From an uncultured Bacilli bacterium (lineage in GTDB: Bacteria; Bacillota_I; Bacilli_A; RF39; UBA660): DNA of 34,150 bases. The translations under genes and the position numbers were made by a program. The stretch is taken from the NCBI GenBank assembly GCA_947624275.1, contig CANQJR010000005.1, positions 1-34,150 on the forward strand, read 5' to 3'. The notes under the pieces were generated by a model. That model was not told the origin of the DNA and did no database searches. It was given only the letters and a program-made list of their open reading frames with translations. Of this stretch, positions 8,470 through 16,488 are shown piece after piece (the first letter of the stretch is position 1; every line of letters begins with the position of its first letter).

Positions 8470-8715
8470 TTACAAAAGACCTAATTTAGCTCCTTTGACG
8501 AATAACTCGTATATCTTCTTTTTCTCACTCTCTTCATCGATAATCTCTAATTCCACTATATTGGAAGAAGTCTCTTCCTCTCTAGCCATCAAAATATTTA
8601 GAGGTGAATTGCTGCTCATCAAATAGACGTAACTATTCTTTTCATAATTTATACGCCCCAACAATATATATTCTCGTTCATCGACGACAATAATGCGACC
8701 AATATCGTTATACAA
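8470..8715 (-). CDS. small acidic hypothetical protein
   Basis: The 81 residues alternate short beta-like strands (RIIVVDEREYILLGRI, NSYVYLMSS) with a charged C-terminal helix. There are no membrane segments or cysteine motifs. The start is a TTG at 8715 with GGTGA 4-5 bases upstream, and no better ATG exists. The layout, a strand-rich sensor-like half followed by EEESEKK-type charge, recalls small DUF1292-like Bacillota proteins, but I cannot assign a family. It lies between the YfhO-GtrA gene and its own terminator. Function unknown. Confidence 0.6.
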   Translation of the reverse strand: MYNDIGRIIVVDEREYILLGRINYEKNSYVYLMSSNSPLNILMAREEETSSNIVELEIIDEESEKKKIYELFVKGAKLGLL

Positions 8716-8755
8716 GCTATCACCTACTACTCTAGATTTATTATAACATCATAAT

Positions 8756-8792
8756 AAAAAAGAATAAAGATTAATTATTCTTTATTCTTTTT
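8756..8792 (-). terminator. terminator of the YfhO-GtrA gene
   Basis: A 14-bp A/T-rich perfect stem (8779-8792 with 8757-8770) around an 8-base loop is followed on the minus strand by T's. The gene's TAA at 8775-8777 lies in the loop. The opposite strand also has flanking T's, so it may act both ways. Confidence 0.75.
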
Positions 8793-11741
8793 AAAGACGA
8801 ACAACTTACTGAAGACATAGTTCATGACCATTATTAGAACTTGAGTGACTATCGTCCAAATCAAGACCCATAAATCTGTATTCAACTTCAATAAAGTGAC
8901 GAAGAACCACATGATGACCATTTCCATTAATAATGTCAAGATGCGAGCTCCAAAGAATTGTAACATCTCTTTAATAATATTCTTATTTTTACTGTAGAAG
9001 ACAAAGATGCGATTAGCAAAATAGGCAAAGAGAACAGCACATATCCAAGAGATGATGATAGCTATTTGTAATTCTACCGCTTTAGCTGCATCCAAAATGG
9101 TGAATAATAAAATCCATTTCGTGGCTAGGCTGACAACAGTTGTCAAGACACCAACGACCAAATAATTAAATATCTCTCTATATTTTTGGTATGTTCCCAC
9201 AATGAACTTAAACATTTTTGTCTTCGGTTCCTTTAGTTCAGAAACTAAAGTTCCCACTCCATTCAATATTCCAATCATCAAAATCTCTCCTATGAATAAA
9301 ACTGATCCAACAATTGATATTATAACACATATTCCTTTAAATGGTGAATCATATGTTATTTTTATGTCGTGATGACCAGCTTCAATCGCAAAACCGATAA
9401 AATCAAAATCAACGCGTTCATAAGATCTTTTCTCACCATCGACATAAATTGTAAATCCTTGGTCATACGGAATGGACAAGTTAAAGTATCCATCATCAAC
9501 GACGTCGATTGAACCGATTATGTCATCGCCTTTAGTGCGTTGGCGATCTATCACTAATTGATCGATTCCTGAAGTTGCTCGGTACAAGTCGTCATAATCA
9601 ATCGAATAGACTTGAAAATTGGATAACAAAAATTTACCTTTAGAAAAGGAAAGATTTAAAGTGGACAAATCGTTACTGGATAATACGTATTCAAAAGTAT
9701 AATTTTTATTGTTGTATTTCCATCCTCGACAAGTCAACTTATTCGTCAAACCATTTATGTCTATATATGTATCTCCTACTTCACATCGTTCTTGATAATC
9801 CATATCAAAACTGATCAACAAAACTTTATCGCGCAAATCGTCATTTATTTTAACTTTAACTTTGCTATTGTTTTTAGAAGATCTGATTTCCAATTTATCA
9901 TCAATTCGTTTTGATTCAACCTCACTAGATAATATTTGGTAATCAATATTTTCAGCGACAAATGGTGAGATGAATTCCTCATCAGCGACATCTTCATCAA
10001 CAATTGAATAATTTAAATAGGCATAGAGATTATCTGGATATGCTAAAGTGTCATACTGATTAGAACTCATCATCCTTCTCGTCGCATACCCAACTGGTAA
10101 TACTTTTTCATTGACATAGATGCCATCACTTTTTAAGACGTATGGTAAAGAATCAAAATTCTTACCAATCACATATTTATTGCCCAAATACATATTGTAA
10201 AACAAATTGTTGGGATTGATCATTTGACGATAACTGCGACATAGTATTTCATTAGAAATGCGATTGTAATAGAAATCGTCATAATTCATCGATTGACTCG
10301 AAGAATAGATCATCGTTCCATAATATTCCATATCATAGCCGCGGTTAGCACTAGTAAGTTTTTTATCATAGACGTTGATGCGATAAAAAGAATCATCGTT
10401 TTCAAGGACGTCACCGACATATTGGAAATTGTGATCAACGTCATTGATCGCCACCAAATTATCACCGCGATTAAAATTGATACTGATGAGAAGCAAGACT
10501 GGAAAGTATAAAAGATAGAACAATTTATAGTTCTTCATACGACTCAAGAATGTCAAAGACAAAATGACAACGCCAAGTTCTAATAATAAAATATCGTTAA
10601 AACTGCTCCTCTTCAACAAAATGAAAAGACACGCCAATAAAATTGTCAACATTGAAAGATTGACGATCCTTTTTTCTCCAGTAACTATTTCTTTCAAAGT
10701 TTCACTGATCAAGATGATGAAAAGAGGAATGAGAGGAATTAGAGCTTTGTAATCGACGTATAATCCACCATTCAATAAATAAGTAAAAATGGGAAAAGTC
10801 AAGATGATTAAAAGAATGATCGTCAAAACCAAATTTTCTTTCTTCTTACTGAATAAATTAAAGAGAAGACTGAATAGAGCAAGCGAAGATAAACCCAAAG
10901 TATAAGAACTGTACAAGAGTGTTTTCAAATTAAAATCAGGTAAAAAGAGAGATAGAATATCACTTCCTTGGGAAGCACTTCTTCCATTCAATAAGGAATA
11001 AAGAGTTGGACCAGTTAGTATGGCTGACATCATTATTCCAATCACAATCGGTATTAAAAATTTGATGCCATCGAGAAAAAATGATTTAACTGTCACTTCA
11101 TCTTTAGTTGATATGTAACAATAGATACCATATATGACGATTGATAAAAGGCCACCAACACTAAAAAAGTAACTAGTCATGATCATCAGAAAGACGGATA
11201 GCGTTAAAAGAGCCCAATTCTTCTTCTCAAAATATTTCTCACAACCGATATACCCCATTAATAAAAAGGGAAAATAATTCATGAACATGATGTGGCGATG
11301 AGAATGATATATGAGAGGCGTAGCCATTAAGAAGACAAAACTGCTGATGAGAGCTATTTTACTATTAGACCTCTTCTTGATGAAAAAATACATGATGATC
11401 ACACTGATCAACAACATCACAATAGTCGACGATATCATATAGATGTCCATCGGAACGAATGGTAAGAGATAAGAAAAGATGATGATGGGACTCAATAAAC
11501 CATAATAAGAAAAATTGTATATGTTTTGACCACTACCTAAATTAAAAGCAAAATCGGGAAACAGATCATGAGTTTCATAAAATAGATTGCGAAAATATTC
11601 TGGAATGATCCAGTGTTGTTGTGACCAATCTTTGGTAGATCCGTACAAATGTGTAAATTGCGTTATGGCCAAAAAGACGATCAAAAAAGATGCGATTAAA
11701 ATGATGATGTTAATCAAGTCTTGTCTAGTATTTTTTTTCAT
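8775..11741 (-). CDS. YfhO-family membrane glycosyltransferase fused to a GtrA-like domain
   Basis: A 988-residue multi-membrane protein. Residues 1-430 hold about a dozen hydrophobic segments with the YfhO-type N-terminus (helix, then an extracytoplasmic loop rich in H, W, F and P). Residues 430-820 form a large beta-rich extracytoplasmic part, then a membrane helix. The last about 140 residues (from NYLVVGVLTTVVS) add four helices and NYVFSKLFVFK, typical of GtrA. YfhO proteins are GT-C enzymes that glycosylate teichoic acids or lipids; GtrA proteins are thought to flip undecaprenyl-phosphate sugars. One chain thus joins flippase and transferase. No CsbB-like sugar loader is nearby. SD GGGGAGAG precedes the ATG. 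Confidence 0.85.
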   Translation of the reverse strand: MKKNTRQDLINIIILIASFLIVFLAITQFTHLYGSTKDWSQQHWIIPEYFRNLFYETHDLFPDFAFNLGSGQNIYNFSYYGLLSPIIIFSYLLPFVPMDIYMISSTIVMLLISVIIMYFFIKKRSNSKIALISSFVFLMATPLIYHSHRHIMFMNYFPFLLMGYIGCEKYFEKKNWALLTLSVFLMIMTSYFFSVGGLLSIVIYGIYCYISTKDEVTVKSFFLDGIKFLIPIVIGIMMSAILTGPTLYSLLNGRSASQGSDILSLFLPDFNLKTLLYSSYTLGLSSLALFSLLFNLFSKKKENLVLTIILLIILTFPIFTYLLNGGLYVDYKALIPLIPLFIILISETLKEIVTGEKRIVNLSMLTILLACLFILLKRSSFNDILLLELGVVILSLTFLSRMKNYKLFYLLYFPVLLLISINFNRGDNLVAINDVDHNFQYVGDVLENDDSFYRINVYDKKLTSANRGYDMEYYGTMIYSSSQSMNYDDFYYNRISNEILCRSYRQMINPNNLFYNMYLGNKYVIGKNFDSLPYVLKSDGIYVNEKVLPVGYATRRMMSSNQYDTLAYPDNLYAYLNYSIVDEDVADEEFISPFVAENIDYQILSSEVESKRIDDKLEIRSSKNNSKVKVKINDDLRDKVLLISFDMDYQERCEVGDTYIDINGLTNKLTCRGWKYNNKNYTFEYVLSSNDLSTLNLSFSKGKFLLSNFQVYSIDYDDLYRATSGIDQLVIDRQRTKGDDIIGSIDVVDDGYFNLSIPYDQGFTIYVDGEKRSYERVDFDFIGFAIEAGHHDIKITYDSPFKGICVIISIVGSVLFIGEILMIGILNGVGTLVSELKEPKTKMFKFIVGTYQKYREIFNYLVVGVLTTVVSLATKWILLFTILDAAKAVELQIAIIISWICAVLFAYFANRIFVFYSKNKNIIKEMLQFFGARILTLLMEMVIMWFFVTLLKLNTDLWVLIWTIVTQVLIMVMNYVFSKLFVFKKNKE

Positions 11742-11818
11742 ATTTCTCTCCCCTAAATATATTTATGATCTCAAGCAATAGATTTTAAAAGTTTCCCATT
11801 CTCAATCTCACTATTGAC

Positions 11819-11846
11819 ATTATAGCACAACCCCTAAAGTTTTAAA
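11819..11846 (-). promoter_or_regulatory. sigma-A type promoter for the YfhO-GtrA gene
   Basis: Minus strand: TTTAAA (11841-11846), 16-base spacer, perfect TATAAT (11819-11824), about 75 bases before the ATG. The -35 is weak but the -10 is exact. Confidence 0.5.
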
Positions 11847-11916
11847 ATTATTTGTATCATAATTAGATATTTAAATTTTGACAAATTTATAGTAAGATAA
11901 AATTAGGAGATATGTT

Positions 11917-12858
11917 ATGAAAAAAGAAGTTAATAAAAATTTAAAAAATAATGATGAATATAAAAACGGTTGTATTAGAGAAAAAGATGAATACGTCTTA
12001 AAAGTTTATAATGGTAAAAAGACGACAGTTCGCGATTTACAGTTAGAAATAATTGAAATAATGGATGAAATTCATCGCGTTTGTGTCAAAAATAACATTC
12101 AATATGCTCTAATGGCCGGTTCAGCATTAGGAATAGTCAACTATAAAGGTTTCATTCCTTGGGATGATGATATGGATGTAATCGTTCCTCGTAGTGATTG
12201 GCTCCGTTTTGTCGAGGCTATGAAAAAAGATTTAGGTGACAAGTTCTATTTTCAATGTTATGAAACGGATAAAAAATATAACGTCATCATGGGTCCAACG
12301 ATGAAAGTTCGTAAAAAAGGGACTTGGATGGAAGAAGTAAACTTTCTCTTAAAGAATCGCTGTCAAGGTGGTGACGGAGTATTCATCGACGTCATCATTT
12401 ACGACAATGTCGCCGAAAATAAATTTGTCTTTGAACGCGATTTATTATTGATCAAGTTGTTGATGCCAATATATGTCTTATTAGACAATCTTCACCTTCC
12501 CCACGATCACCTCTCACGTTTCATCCGCTGGTTTGCCAATCACCATTCCCGCAAAAATGAAAACAGTTCGTTAGTATCTCAACCAATTTCAGTGCCATGG
12601 GAAAAGTTTTTACACGAGCCCGTTTTCAAAAAAGAAGATGTCTTTCCTTTCAAACTATATGAATTTGAAGGAAGAGAGTACTACTCTTATAACAACATTG
12701 AAAAGATTTTAAAAGAATGGTATGGACCTAATTGTTTAAAAAAATGGGATGGAAAAAAATGGGTGGAAACGCTTCCCATCGAAAAGCGCAAACCAAAGCA
12801 CACAGCTAATCTCAATCTGTACAGCGAACAGAAACAAAAAGAAGACAAAAAAAGTTAG
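11917..12858 (+). CDS. LicD-family phosphotransferase
   Basis: LicD proteins move a phosphorylated group such as phosphocholine or phosphoribitol onto surface glycans. The nucleotidyltransferase-type core is clear: MAGSALGIVNYKGFIPWDDDMDV (residues about 65-88), with acidic metal ligands in WDDDMD. FIDVIIYD follows further on. About 50 charged N-terminal residues precede the fold and a basic tail ends it; no signal peptide is present, fitting a cytosolic enzyme. SD AGGAGA lies 6 bases before the ATG. It is the only clear plus-strand gene in the first 14 kb and is divergent from YfhO-GtrA, suggesting linked surface-polymer decoration. The transferred group is unknown. Confidence 0.88.
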   Translation: MKKEVNKNLKNNDEYKNGCIREKDEYVLKVYNGKKTTVRDLQLEIIEIMDEIHRVCVKNNIQYALMAGSALGIVNYKGFIPWDDDMDVIVPRSDWLRFVEAMKKDLGDKFYFQCYETDKKYNVIMGPTMKVRKKGTWMEEVNFLLKNRCQGGDGVFIDVIIYDNVAENKFVFERDLLLIKLLMPIYVLLDNLHLPHDHLSRFIRWFANHHSRKNENSSLVSQPISVPWEKFLHEPVFKKEDVFPFKLYEFEGREYYSYNNIEKILKEWYGPNCLKKWDGKKWVETLPIEKRKPKHTANLNLYSEQKQKEDKKS

Positions 12859-12878
12859 ATACATCATCTAACTTTTTT
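12847..12878. terminator. bidirectional terminator between licD and the membrane-protein gene
   Basis: AGTTAGAT (12853-12860) pairs with ATCTAACT (12866-12873), with A- and T-runs extending the stem and flanking both sides. It contains the licD stop codon (12856-12858). Confidence 0.8.
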
Positions 12879-12888
12879 CTAGATTTTT

Positions 12889-13770
12889 TTAGGCCTTAAT
12901 TTTATCTTTTTTATGGCGGATGATACTATAGACGACACCTAATATGATCATGACTACTAGTATGATGACAGAAAGTTTTAAGCAGGCTTTTAACAAATGA
13001 CTCACGACATCAAAAGATAGATCATAATCTTCCAAAATCATTTTACTGAACAATAACAAAAGACAATTGACAATAGCACTTAAAAAAGCAGCAATACCAA
13101 CTGTTATAGATGTCCAATTCAACCAACTAGCATTCTTCCACTTTAGAAGCATGATTAACAAAATCGAAATAGTCATCACTAGAATTAAATACATTTCTAA
13201 CTCGCTACCTAAAACGAGATGGATCATATCTAAATATTTATGATCTTCTTTCTCGATGACTGTTTCAATGACACTCGTATCAGGTAACATTTCTTGATAT
13301 TTATCTGTTTCTTTTTTGATTGTAGATATTATTTTATTTTTATCACTCGTCTTAATTTCATAATAACCACTAGCATTGATGTCATCAATCGCATCACTGA
13401 CTAATTTCTCTATATCATCATTCGTAATCAATTTTTGATTTTTACCAGTGACGGCATAATTGACAAGGTTACCTGTGACATCACCAAAAATACCTTTGAC
13501 TTCTTTAGAATCAATGAGTTTTATAACGACTTCATCTTTAACTCCCAATTCACGTGTCACTTCATAGATCGGTTCAAATAAATCGTCTAATTCCTTTTTC
13601 AATTCAGGAGACTCATCAACAATTTTTTCCACTTCTATATTTTGGACAAATTTTTTGACATTTTCTTTGACAAGAGCATTTTTAATGGGAAAAAGAAATA
13701 ATAAACCACTAGTCGATATGAACAAAACGATTATCAAAATGCTCAAAAATATCCCTTTAAAAAACTTCAT
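12889..13770 (-). CDS. hypothetical membrane protein with four membrane segments
   Basis: Not recognised. An N-terminal helix (about 7-29) is followed by about 150 charged residues outside the membrane, predicted helical and repeatedly acidic (ELKKELDDLFEPIYEV, SDAIDDINASGYYE). Three C-terminal helices follow (about 185-205, 215-240, 260-282) and a basic end. SD GGGGTGAG precedes the ATG, and a TATAAT lies about 35 bases upstream. It stands alone between the licD terminator and the small-RNA-like region. A sensor or envelope role is possible, but nothing in the sequence shows one. Confidence 0.75.
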   Translation of the reverse strand: MKFFKGIFLSILIIVLFISTSGLLFLFPIKNALVKENVKKFVQNIEVEKIVDESPELKKELDDLFEPIYEVTRELGVKDEVVIKLIDSKEVKGIFGDVTGNLVNYAVTGKNQKLITNDDIEKLVSDAIDDINASGYYEIKTSDKNKIISTIKKETDKYQEMLPDTSVIETVIEKEDHKYLDMIHLVLGSELEMYLILVMTISILLIMLLKWKNASWLNWTSITVGIAAFLSAIVNCLLLLFSKMILEDYDLSFDVVSHLLKACLKLSVIILVVMIILGVVYSIIRHKKDKIKA

Positions 13771-14048
13771 AACTCACCCCAGAATAAAACTATTCATTAA
13801 GATTATAACATAAATATGATAATCTAATTAATTTCTTTTATTCACAACACATTTGAATATTAATATCAAACGATGTTTTTGTAAGTCGTCTTTTACGATG
13901 CTCAAAAATTTGCGATTACTATTTATCCGGTGTCCTAAAGAAAGAAGTTCAACAACTTTTTAATATTTATCTCTTTACCATACGAACACATTGTTTTGAC
14001 AATATACAAGTGTGTTTTCTAAATTAAAAAATTTAGTATCAATCCCCA
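13771..14048. other. intergenic stretch without a convincing gene
   Basis: No open frame with an SD is seen on either strand. It holds the promoter region of the minus-strand gene at 12889-13770, a short hairpin AAGTT-CAAC-AACTT near 13950, and a perfect TTGACA (13996-14001) with only a poor -10 after it. Part of it may be upstream control sequence for the small gene at 14157. Confidence 0.5.
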
Positions 14049-14077
14049 TTGTATGAAGAACATATGTTTGATACAAT
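14049..14077 (+). promoter_or_regulatory. putative promoter of the small hydrophobic peptide gene
   Basis: TTGTAT (14049-14054), 17-base spacer, TACAAT (14072-14077). The -10 matches five of six consensus bases, the -35 three of six. Predicted transcription start is near 14084, giving an RNA of about 240 bases up to the terminator at 14323. Confidence 0.4.
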
Positions 14078-14113
14078 ATTCCTGGATACATTTGAAATAT
14101 ATCAGGTGTTTTC

Positions 14114-14144
14114 CCTTTCTAGTTATCGAAAGATAAGAGAAAGG
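14114..14144 (+). promoter_or_regulatory. hairpin sequestering the ribosome binding site of the small peptide
   Basis: CCTTTCT (14114-14120) pairs with AGAAAGG (14138-14144), and TTATC pairs with GATAA around a GAAA tetraloop. The stem absorbs the first half of the SD AGGTGGTGG of the peptide gene, so translation is probably held low. A weaker hairpin, CCTGGATA with TATATCAGG (14081-14106), lies just upstream. Confidence 0.55.
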
Positions 14145-14156
14145 TGGTGGTTCATT

Positions 14157-14234
14157 ATGACAAAAAGAGAACTTTCTCAATTTATTATAATTCTACTATT
14201 ATTTTTTGTAGTAATCACCTTACTATTTAGATAA
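14157..14234 (+). CDS. putative 25-residue hydrophobic peptide, type I toxin-like
   Basis: The peptide is MTKRELSQ, then about 16 almost purely hydrophobic residues (FIIILLLFFVVITLLF) and a final R. The form, a charged N-terminus and one short membrane helix, matches small type I toxins and holin-like peptides of Bacillota, though I recognise no specific family. The ATG at 14157 follows SD AGGTGGTGG. The same frame is open back to 14049, but that extension lacks an SD and would bury the hairpins. The promoter, sequestered SD and tandem 3' hairpins point to a regulated stand-alone unit. Real translation is unproven. Confidence 0.5.
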   Translation: MTKRELSQFIIILLLFFVVITLLFR

Positions 14235-14240
14235 TAAAAA

Positions 14241-14272
14241 CATCTGATTTCAACAATTGTTGATTTCAGATG
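14241..14272. terminator. long inverted repeat just after the peptide stop, minus-strand terminator-like
   Basis: CATCTGA pairs with TCAGATG, and inside it TCAACAATTGTTGA is a perfect palindrome; the whole is a 15-bp stem with two T-T mismatches. On the minus strand it is followed by five T's (14236-14240), so it can end a minus-strand RNA right beside the peptide stop codon. That RNA could be an antisense RNA or tRNA read-through. Confidence 0.55.
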
Positions 14273-14283
14273 CAATCCATAAG

Positions 14284-14323
14284 GGATAACATCTGATTCA
14301 CCCAATCAAATGTATCCTTTTTT
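14284..14323 (+). terminator. rho-independent terminator of the small peptide transcript
   Basis: GGATAACATCTGATT pairs with AATCAAATGTATCC (one bulge, one mismatch) around CACCC, followed by six T's. It repeats the CATCTGATT word of the preceding hairpin. Confidence 0.75.
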
Positions 14324-14361
14324 ATTTTATGCAAGTTTCCTTGACAAATACATCGTAACAT

Positions 14362-14387
14362 AAAAACGCACTTTTATCAAGTGCGTT
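14362..14387 (-). terminator. terminator after the tRNA pair
   Basis: AACGCACTT (14365-14373) pairs perfectly with AAGTGCGTT (14379-14387) around five bases, with T's following on the minus strand. It lies 40 bases downstream of tRNA-Leu. Confidence 0.65.
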
Positions 14388-14426
14388 ATCTATTTCTACT
14401 CGAAAAGTCCGAGTTGGGTATCTATC

Positions 14427-14510
14427 TGGTGCAAGAGAGGAGACTTGAACTCCCACGATTTGCATCACTACCACCTCAAAGTAGCGTGTCTACCATTCCA
14501 CCACTCTTGC
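14427..14510 (-). tRNA. tRNA-Leu (anticodon GAG)
   Basis: The acceptor stem GCAAGAG/CTCTTGC closes the cloverleaf. The anticodon stem CTACT/GGTAG holds loop TTGAGGT with anticodon GAG. The T-arm is GGGAG-TTCAAGT-CTCC. A short variable arm fits a class II Leu tRNA. Discriminator A and an encoded CCA end are present. Confidence 0.92.
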
Positions 14511-14554
14511 ATTATGACATAATAAAACCCTTGCACAAGGGTCTATTACATAAA

Positions 14555-14631
14555 TGGTGTCCCATGAGAGATTCGAACCCCCGACACACGCCTTAGAAGG
14601 GCGTTGCTCTATCCAACTGAGCTAATGGGAC
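14555..14631 (-). tRNA. tRNA-Arg (anticodon TCT)
   Basis: Acceptor GTCCCAT/ATGGGAC, D-arm GCTC...GAGC, anticodon stem ACGCC/GGCGT with loop CTTCTAA (anticodon TCT), T-arm with GTTCGAAT, and encoded CCA. It lies upstream of tRNA-Leu on the same strand, 44 bases apart, and is probably co-transcribed. Confidence 0.93.
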
Positions 14632-14676
14632 ATGTATAACTCAGATACATCTAGAATTATACATCAAAACATATAA

Positions 14677-15618
14677 TTATTCAACATTTTTCATTTCTTT
14701 TTTCAAAATTTCCTTACCATTTACTTGTAGAATAACTCTACTGACATCATAATTGCTAAAAAAAGTGTTAGTTATTGGATAGACTACCTCTTCTTTAATC
14801 ACATCATTATTTAAAAAGATACTATTGTTGAAGTTCAATGTCATCTCATCATTAGATATATCATAATTTATGAGTTCCAATTTTTCACTGGCAATACTTA
14901 TCAAATTGGGTTGATAGATGTAACTGCTCGACAAGTCTTCTATGATGACATTTATTTTATCTCTCTCCGAGTTGATATATTTAGTTATTGGTACATAATA
15001 AGTATTATCTTTTATATTCTCTGTGTAATAGACGACATATTTTAAAATATTATCAGTATTATTGATCTCATATTTTTTATTGATACCAAAATCTTTAGTC
15101 AAAATATATGGTACTTCAAAGTCCACTAATTCACTAATATTGGTACCTTCTACATAAATTCCTACACCATTTATCTTATTAGTACTCAAAATAGTAAAAC
15201 TGATTGCTTCTAAAAGACGCATCATCTTTTTATCATCAATCTTCAACATTTCTTTGGAAAAATTTAAATCGGCTAGATATTCATCAACCTTGACATCTAA
15301 CAATTTGACATCTTTGGGCATGACGGAATTAAGACCATTAGGTATTATTTCATTACTGGAATCACTTAAATTTTTAATCAACGTCTTAATCATATCTACT
15401 AAATTCCCATTATCAATGGTCGAAATAGTCGATTCTACTAAAAGACCATTATCATCTAATAGATATATGACATTGTTGGTTAAGTCGACATAATTGACCG
15501 AAGTTTTAACTTGATTATTCTTTAATTCAATTACACCTGGCATCAAATATATCAATAAAATGATGATGACAATAGAAGAAGTTATGAACATCTTTCGCAA
15601 CACTTTTTTAGTAAGCAT
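14677..15618 (-). CDS. GerM-like spore protein with two GerMN domains
   Basis: An N-terminal membrane anchor (about 10-28) is followed by two GerMN-type domains. The first (about 40-170) has LVDMIKTLIKNLSD, NGLNSVMPKDVKLLDVKV and LADLNFSKEML. The second (about 195-305) has YYVPITKYI, EDLSSSYI, ELINYDISNDEMTLNF. In B. subtilis GerM is a membrane-anchored factor needed for the engulfment-linked channel and spore germination, and its gene lies near gerE, as here. The anchor has no lipobox, unlike B. subtilis GerM. SD GGTGAT precedes the ATG. Forespore or mother-cell timing is not visible. Confidence 0.82.
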   Translation of the reverse strand: MLTKKVLRKMFITSSIVIIILLIYLMPGVIELKNNQVKTSVNYVDLTNNVIYLLDDNGLLVESTISTIDNGNLVDMIKTLIKNLSDSSNEIIPNGLNSVMPKDVKLLDVKVDEYLADLNFSKEMLKIDDKKMMRLLEAISFTILSTNKINGVGIYVEGTNISELVDFEVPYILTKDFGINKKYEINNTDNILKYVVYYTENIKDNTYYVPITKYINSERDKINVIIEDLSSSYIYQPNLISIASEKLELINYDISNDEMTLNFNNSIFLNNDVIKEEVVYPITNTFFSNYDVSRVILQVNGKEILKKEMKNVE

Positions 15619-15660
15619 AATATCACCTATAAAATATTATGAGAAAATTGACCATTTATT

Positions 15661-15883
15661 CTATAAAGAAAGCTCATTTAACTTCAAAAGTTCGACAACT
15701 GCTCCTGCTCTACCTTTGACACCTAACTTTTGCATGGTGTTAGAAATATGATTGCGAACAGTTTTTTCACTTATGTTCAAAGTTTCTGCGATCTCTTTAG
15801 TACTCTTATTTAAAATTAATAATTCAAAAACTTCTCTTTCGCGAAGTGTTAATATTTTTTTGATAAAAATTACCCTCTTTCAT
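15661..15883 (-). pseudogene. gerE: GerE-like LuxR-family spore regulator, frame broken at an A7 run
   Basis: The minus strand encodes an almost complete GerE: LTLREREVFELL, KSTKEIAETLNISEKTVRNH, ISNTMQKLGVKGRAGAVVEL and a stop at 15661. GerE is a DNA-binding helix-turn-helix protein that acts late in the mother cell on coat genes. The frame has no ATG, GTG or TTG start: an in-frame TGA lies just upstream. The neighbouring frame offers ATG at 15883 reading MKEGNFYQK, close to the MKE..F start of B. subtilis GerE. Removing one A from the A7 run at 15857-15863 would join both into a 73-residue protein, almost the B. subtilis length of 74. Sequencing error, slippage or decay are all possible. 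Confidence 0.8.
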
Positions 15884-15940
15884 ATATATAAAATCTCATA
15901 GTATTTTATGATTATTTAAATATATGTTGAGGGTAATTAC

Positions 15941-16441
15941 CTAACTTTCAAATTTTATCGTTATGTATTTATTAGTGTCGAATTCTTCTTGGATAGAACG
16001 CATGATATTATTAGCTAAATTATTGTTGTGATCAGAAGATGAACAAGTCGTCGTTATGGCTGAACTCTTTATTTGTACACAGCAATCCAACTTGAAATTT
16101 TTCTTAATTTTAGCTTCTAATGAGTCTTCTAAGGATGCGTTTTCTTTCAACGATTTGATACTTTCTAATGCTTCATTTTTTTGTTCACTAGTACTTTCGG
16201 TATTAGTGATGACTTCTTGATAACCAGCTTCTAAAGACATGCGTTCTTCTTCTTTAGTGATGCGTAGGGCTGAAATGATTTCTGATTCATCAATGACGGC
16301 TGATACCAAGTCATCTTTTTCTTCTTTGTTGTAATCACTATTATTACTTAATAGTAAATCATTTGGCATCGTAATGTAATAGATGCTCAAGACTAATATT
16401 AGACTGAATAATGTCACAAACCATAAATTTTGCTTATTCAT
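15941..16441 (-). CDS. spoIIIAH: SpoIIIAH-like sporulation channel protein
   Basis: One N-terminal membrane helix (about 8-24) is followed by a charged helical region (MSLEAGYQEVITNT, EQKNEALESIKSL) and a C-terminal ring-building-like domain (KKNFKLDCCVQIKSSAIT). This is the SpoIIIAH order. The protein spans the mother-cell membrane and with SpoIIQ forms a channel to the forespore. Its 166 residues are shorter than B. subtilis SpoIIIAH (about 218). The rest of the spoIIIA operon is not next to it, which is unusual. SD GAGGTGG precedes the ATG. Two adjacent cysteines in the domain are notable. Confidence 0.75.
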   Translation of the reverse strand: MNKQNLWFVTLFSLILVLSIYYITMPNDLLLSNNSDYNKEEKDDLVSAVIDESEIISALRITKEEERMSLEAGYQEVITNTESTSEQKNEALESIKSLKENASLEDSLEAKIKKNFKLDCCVQIKSSAITTTCSSSDHNNNLANNIMRSIQEEFDTNKYITIKFES

Positions 16442-16488
16442 ATTTCCACCTCAATAAATAATATTAAAAAGATGGAATTATATGAATA

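Noticed and set aside
11878-11903. Plus-strand promoter TTGACA with TAAAAT for licD
   Set aside because: The spacer is only 14 bases, which is too short for a normal sigma-A promoter; another element may drive licD.
14049-14156. N-terminal extension of the small hydrophobic peptide to 61 residues
   Set aside because: The upstream ATG has no SD and lies in the promoter, and the extension would read through the two hairpins; the ATG at 14157 has a clear SD.
14381-14596. 71-residue plus-strand open frame
   Set aside because: It runs antisense through tRNA-Leu and most of tRNA-Arg; the tRNAs explain the sequence.
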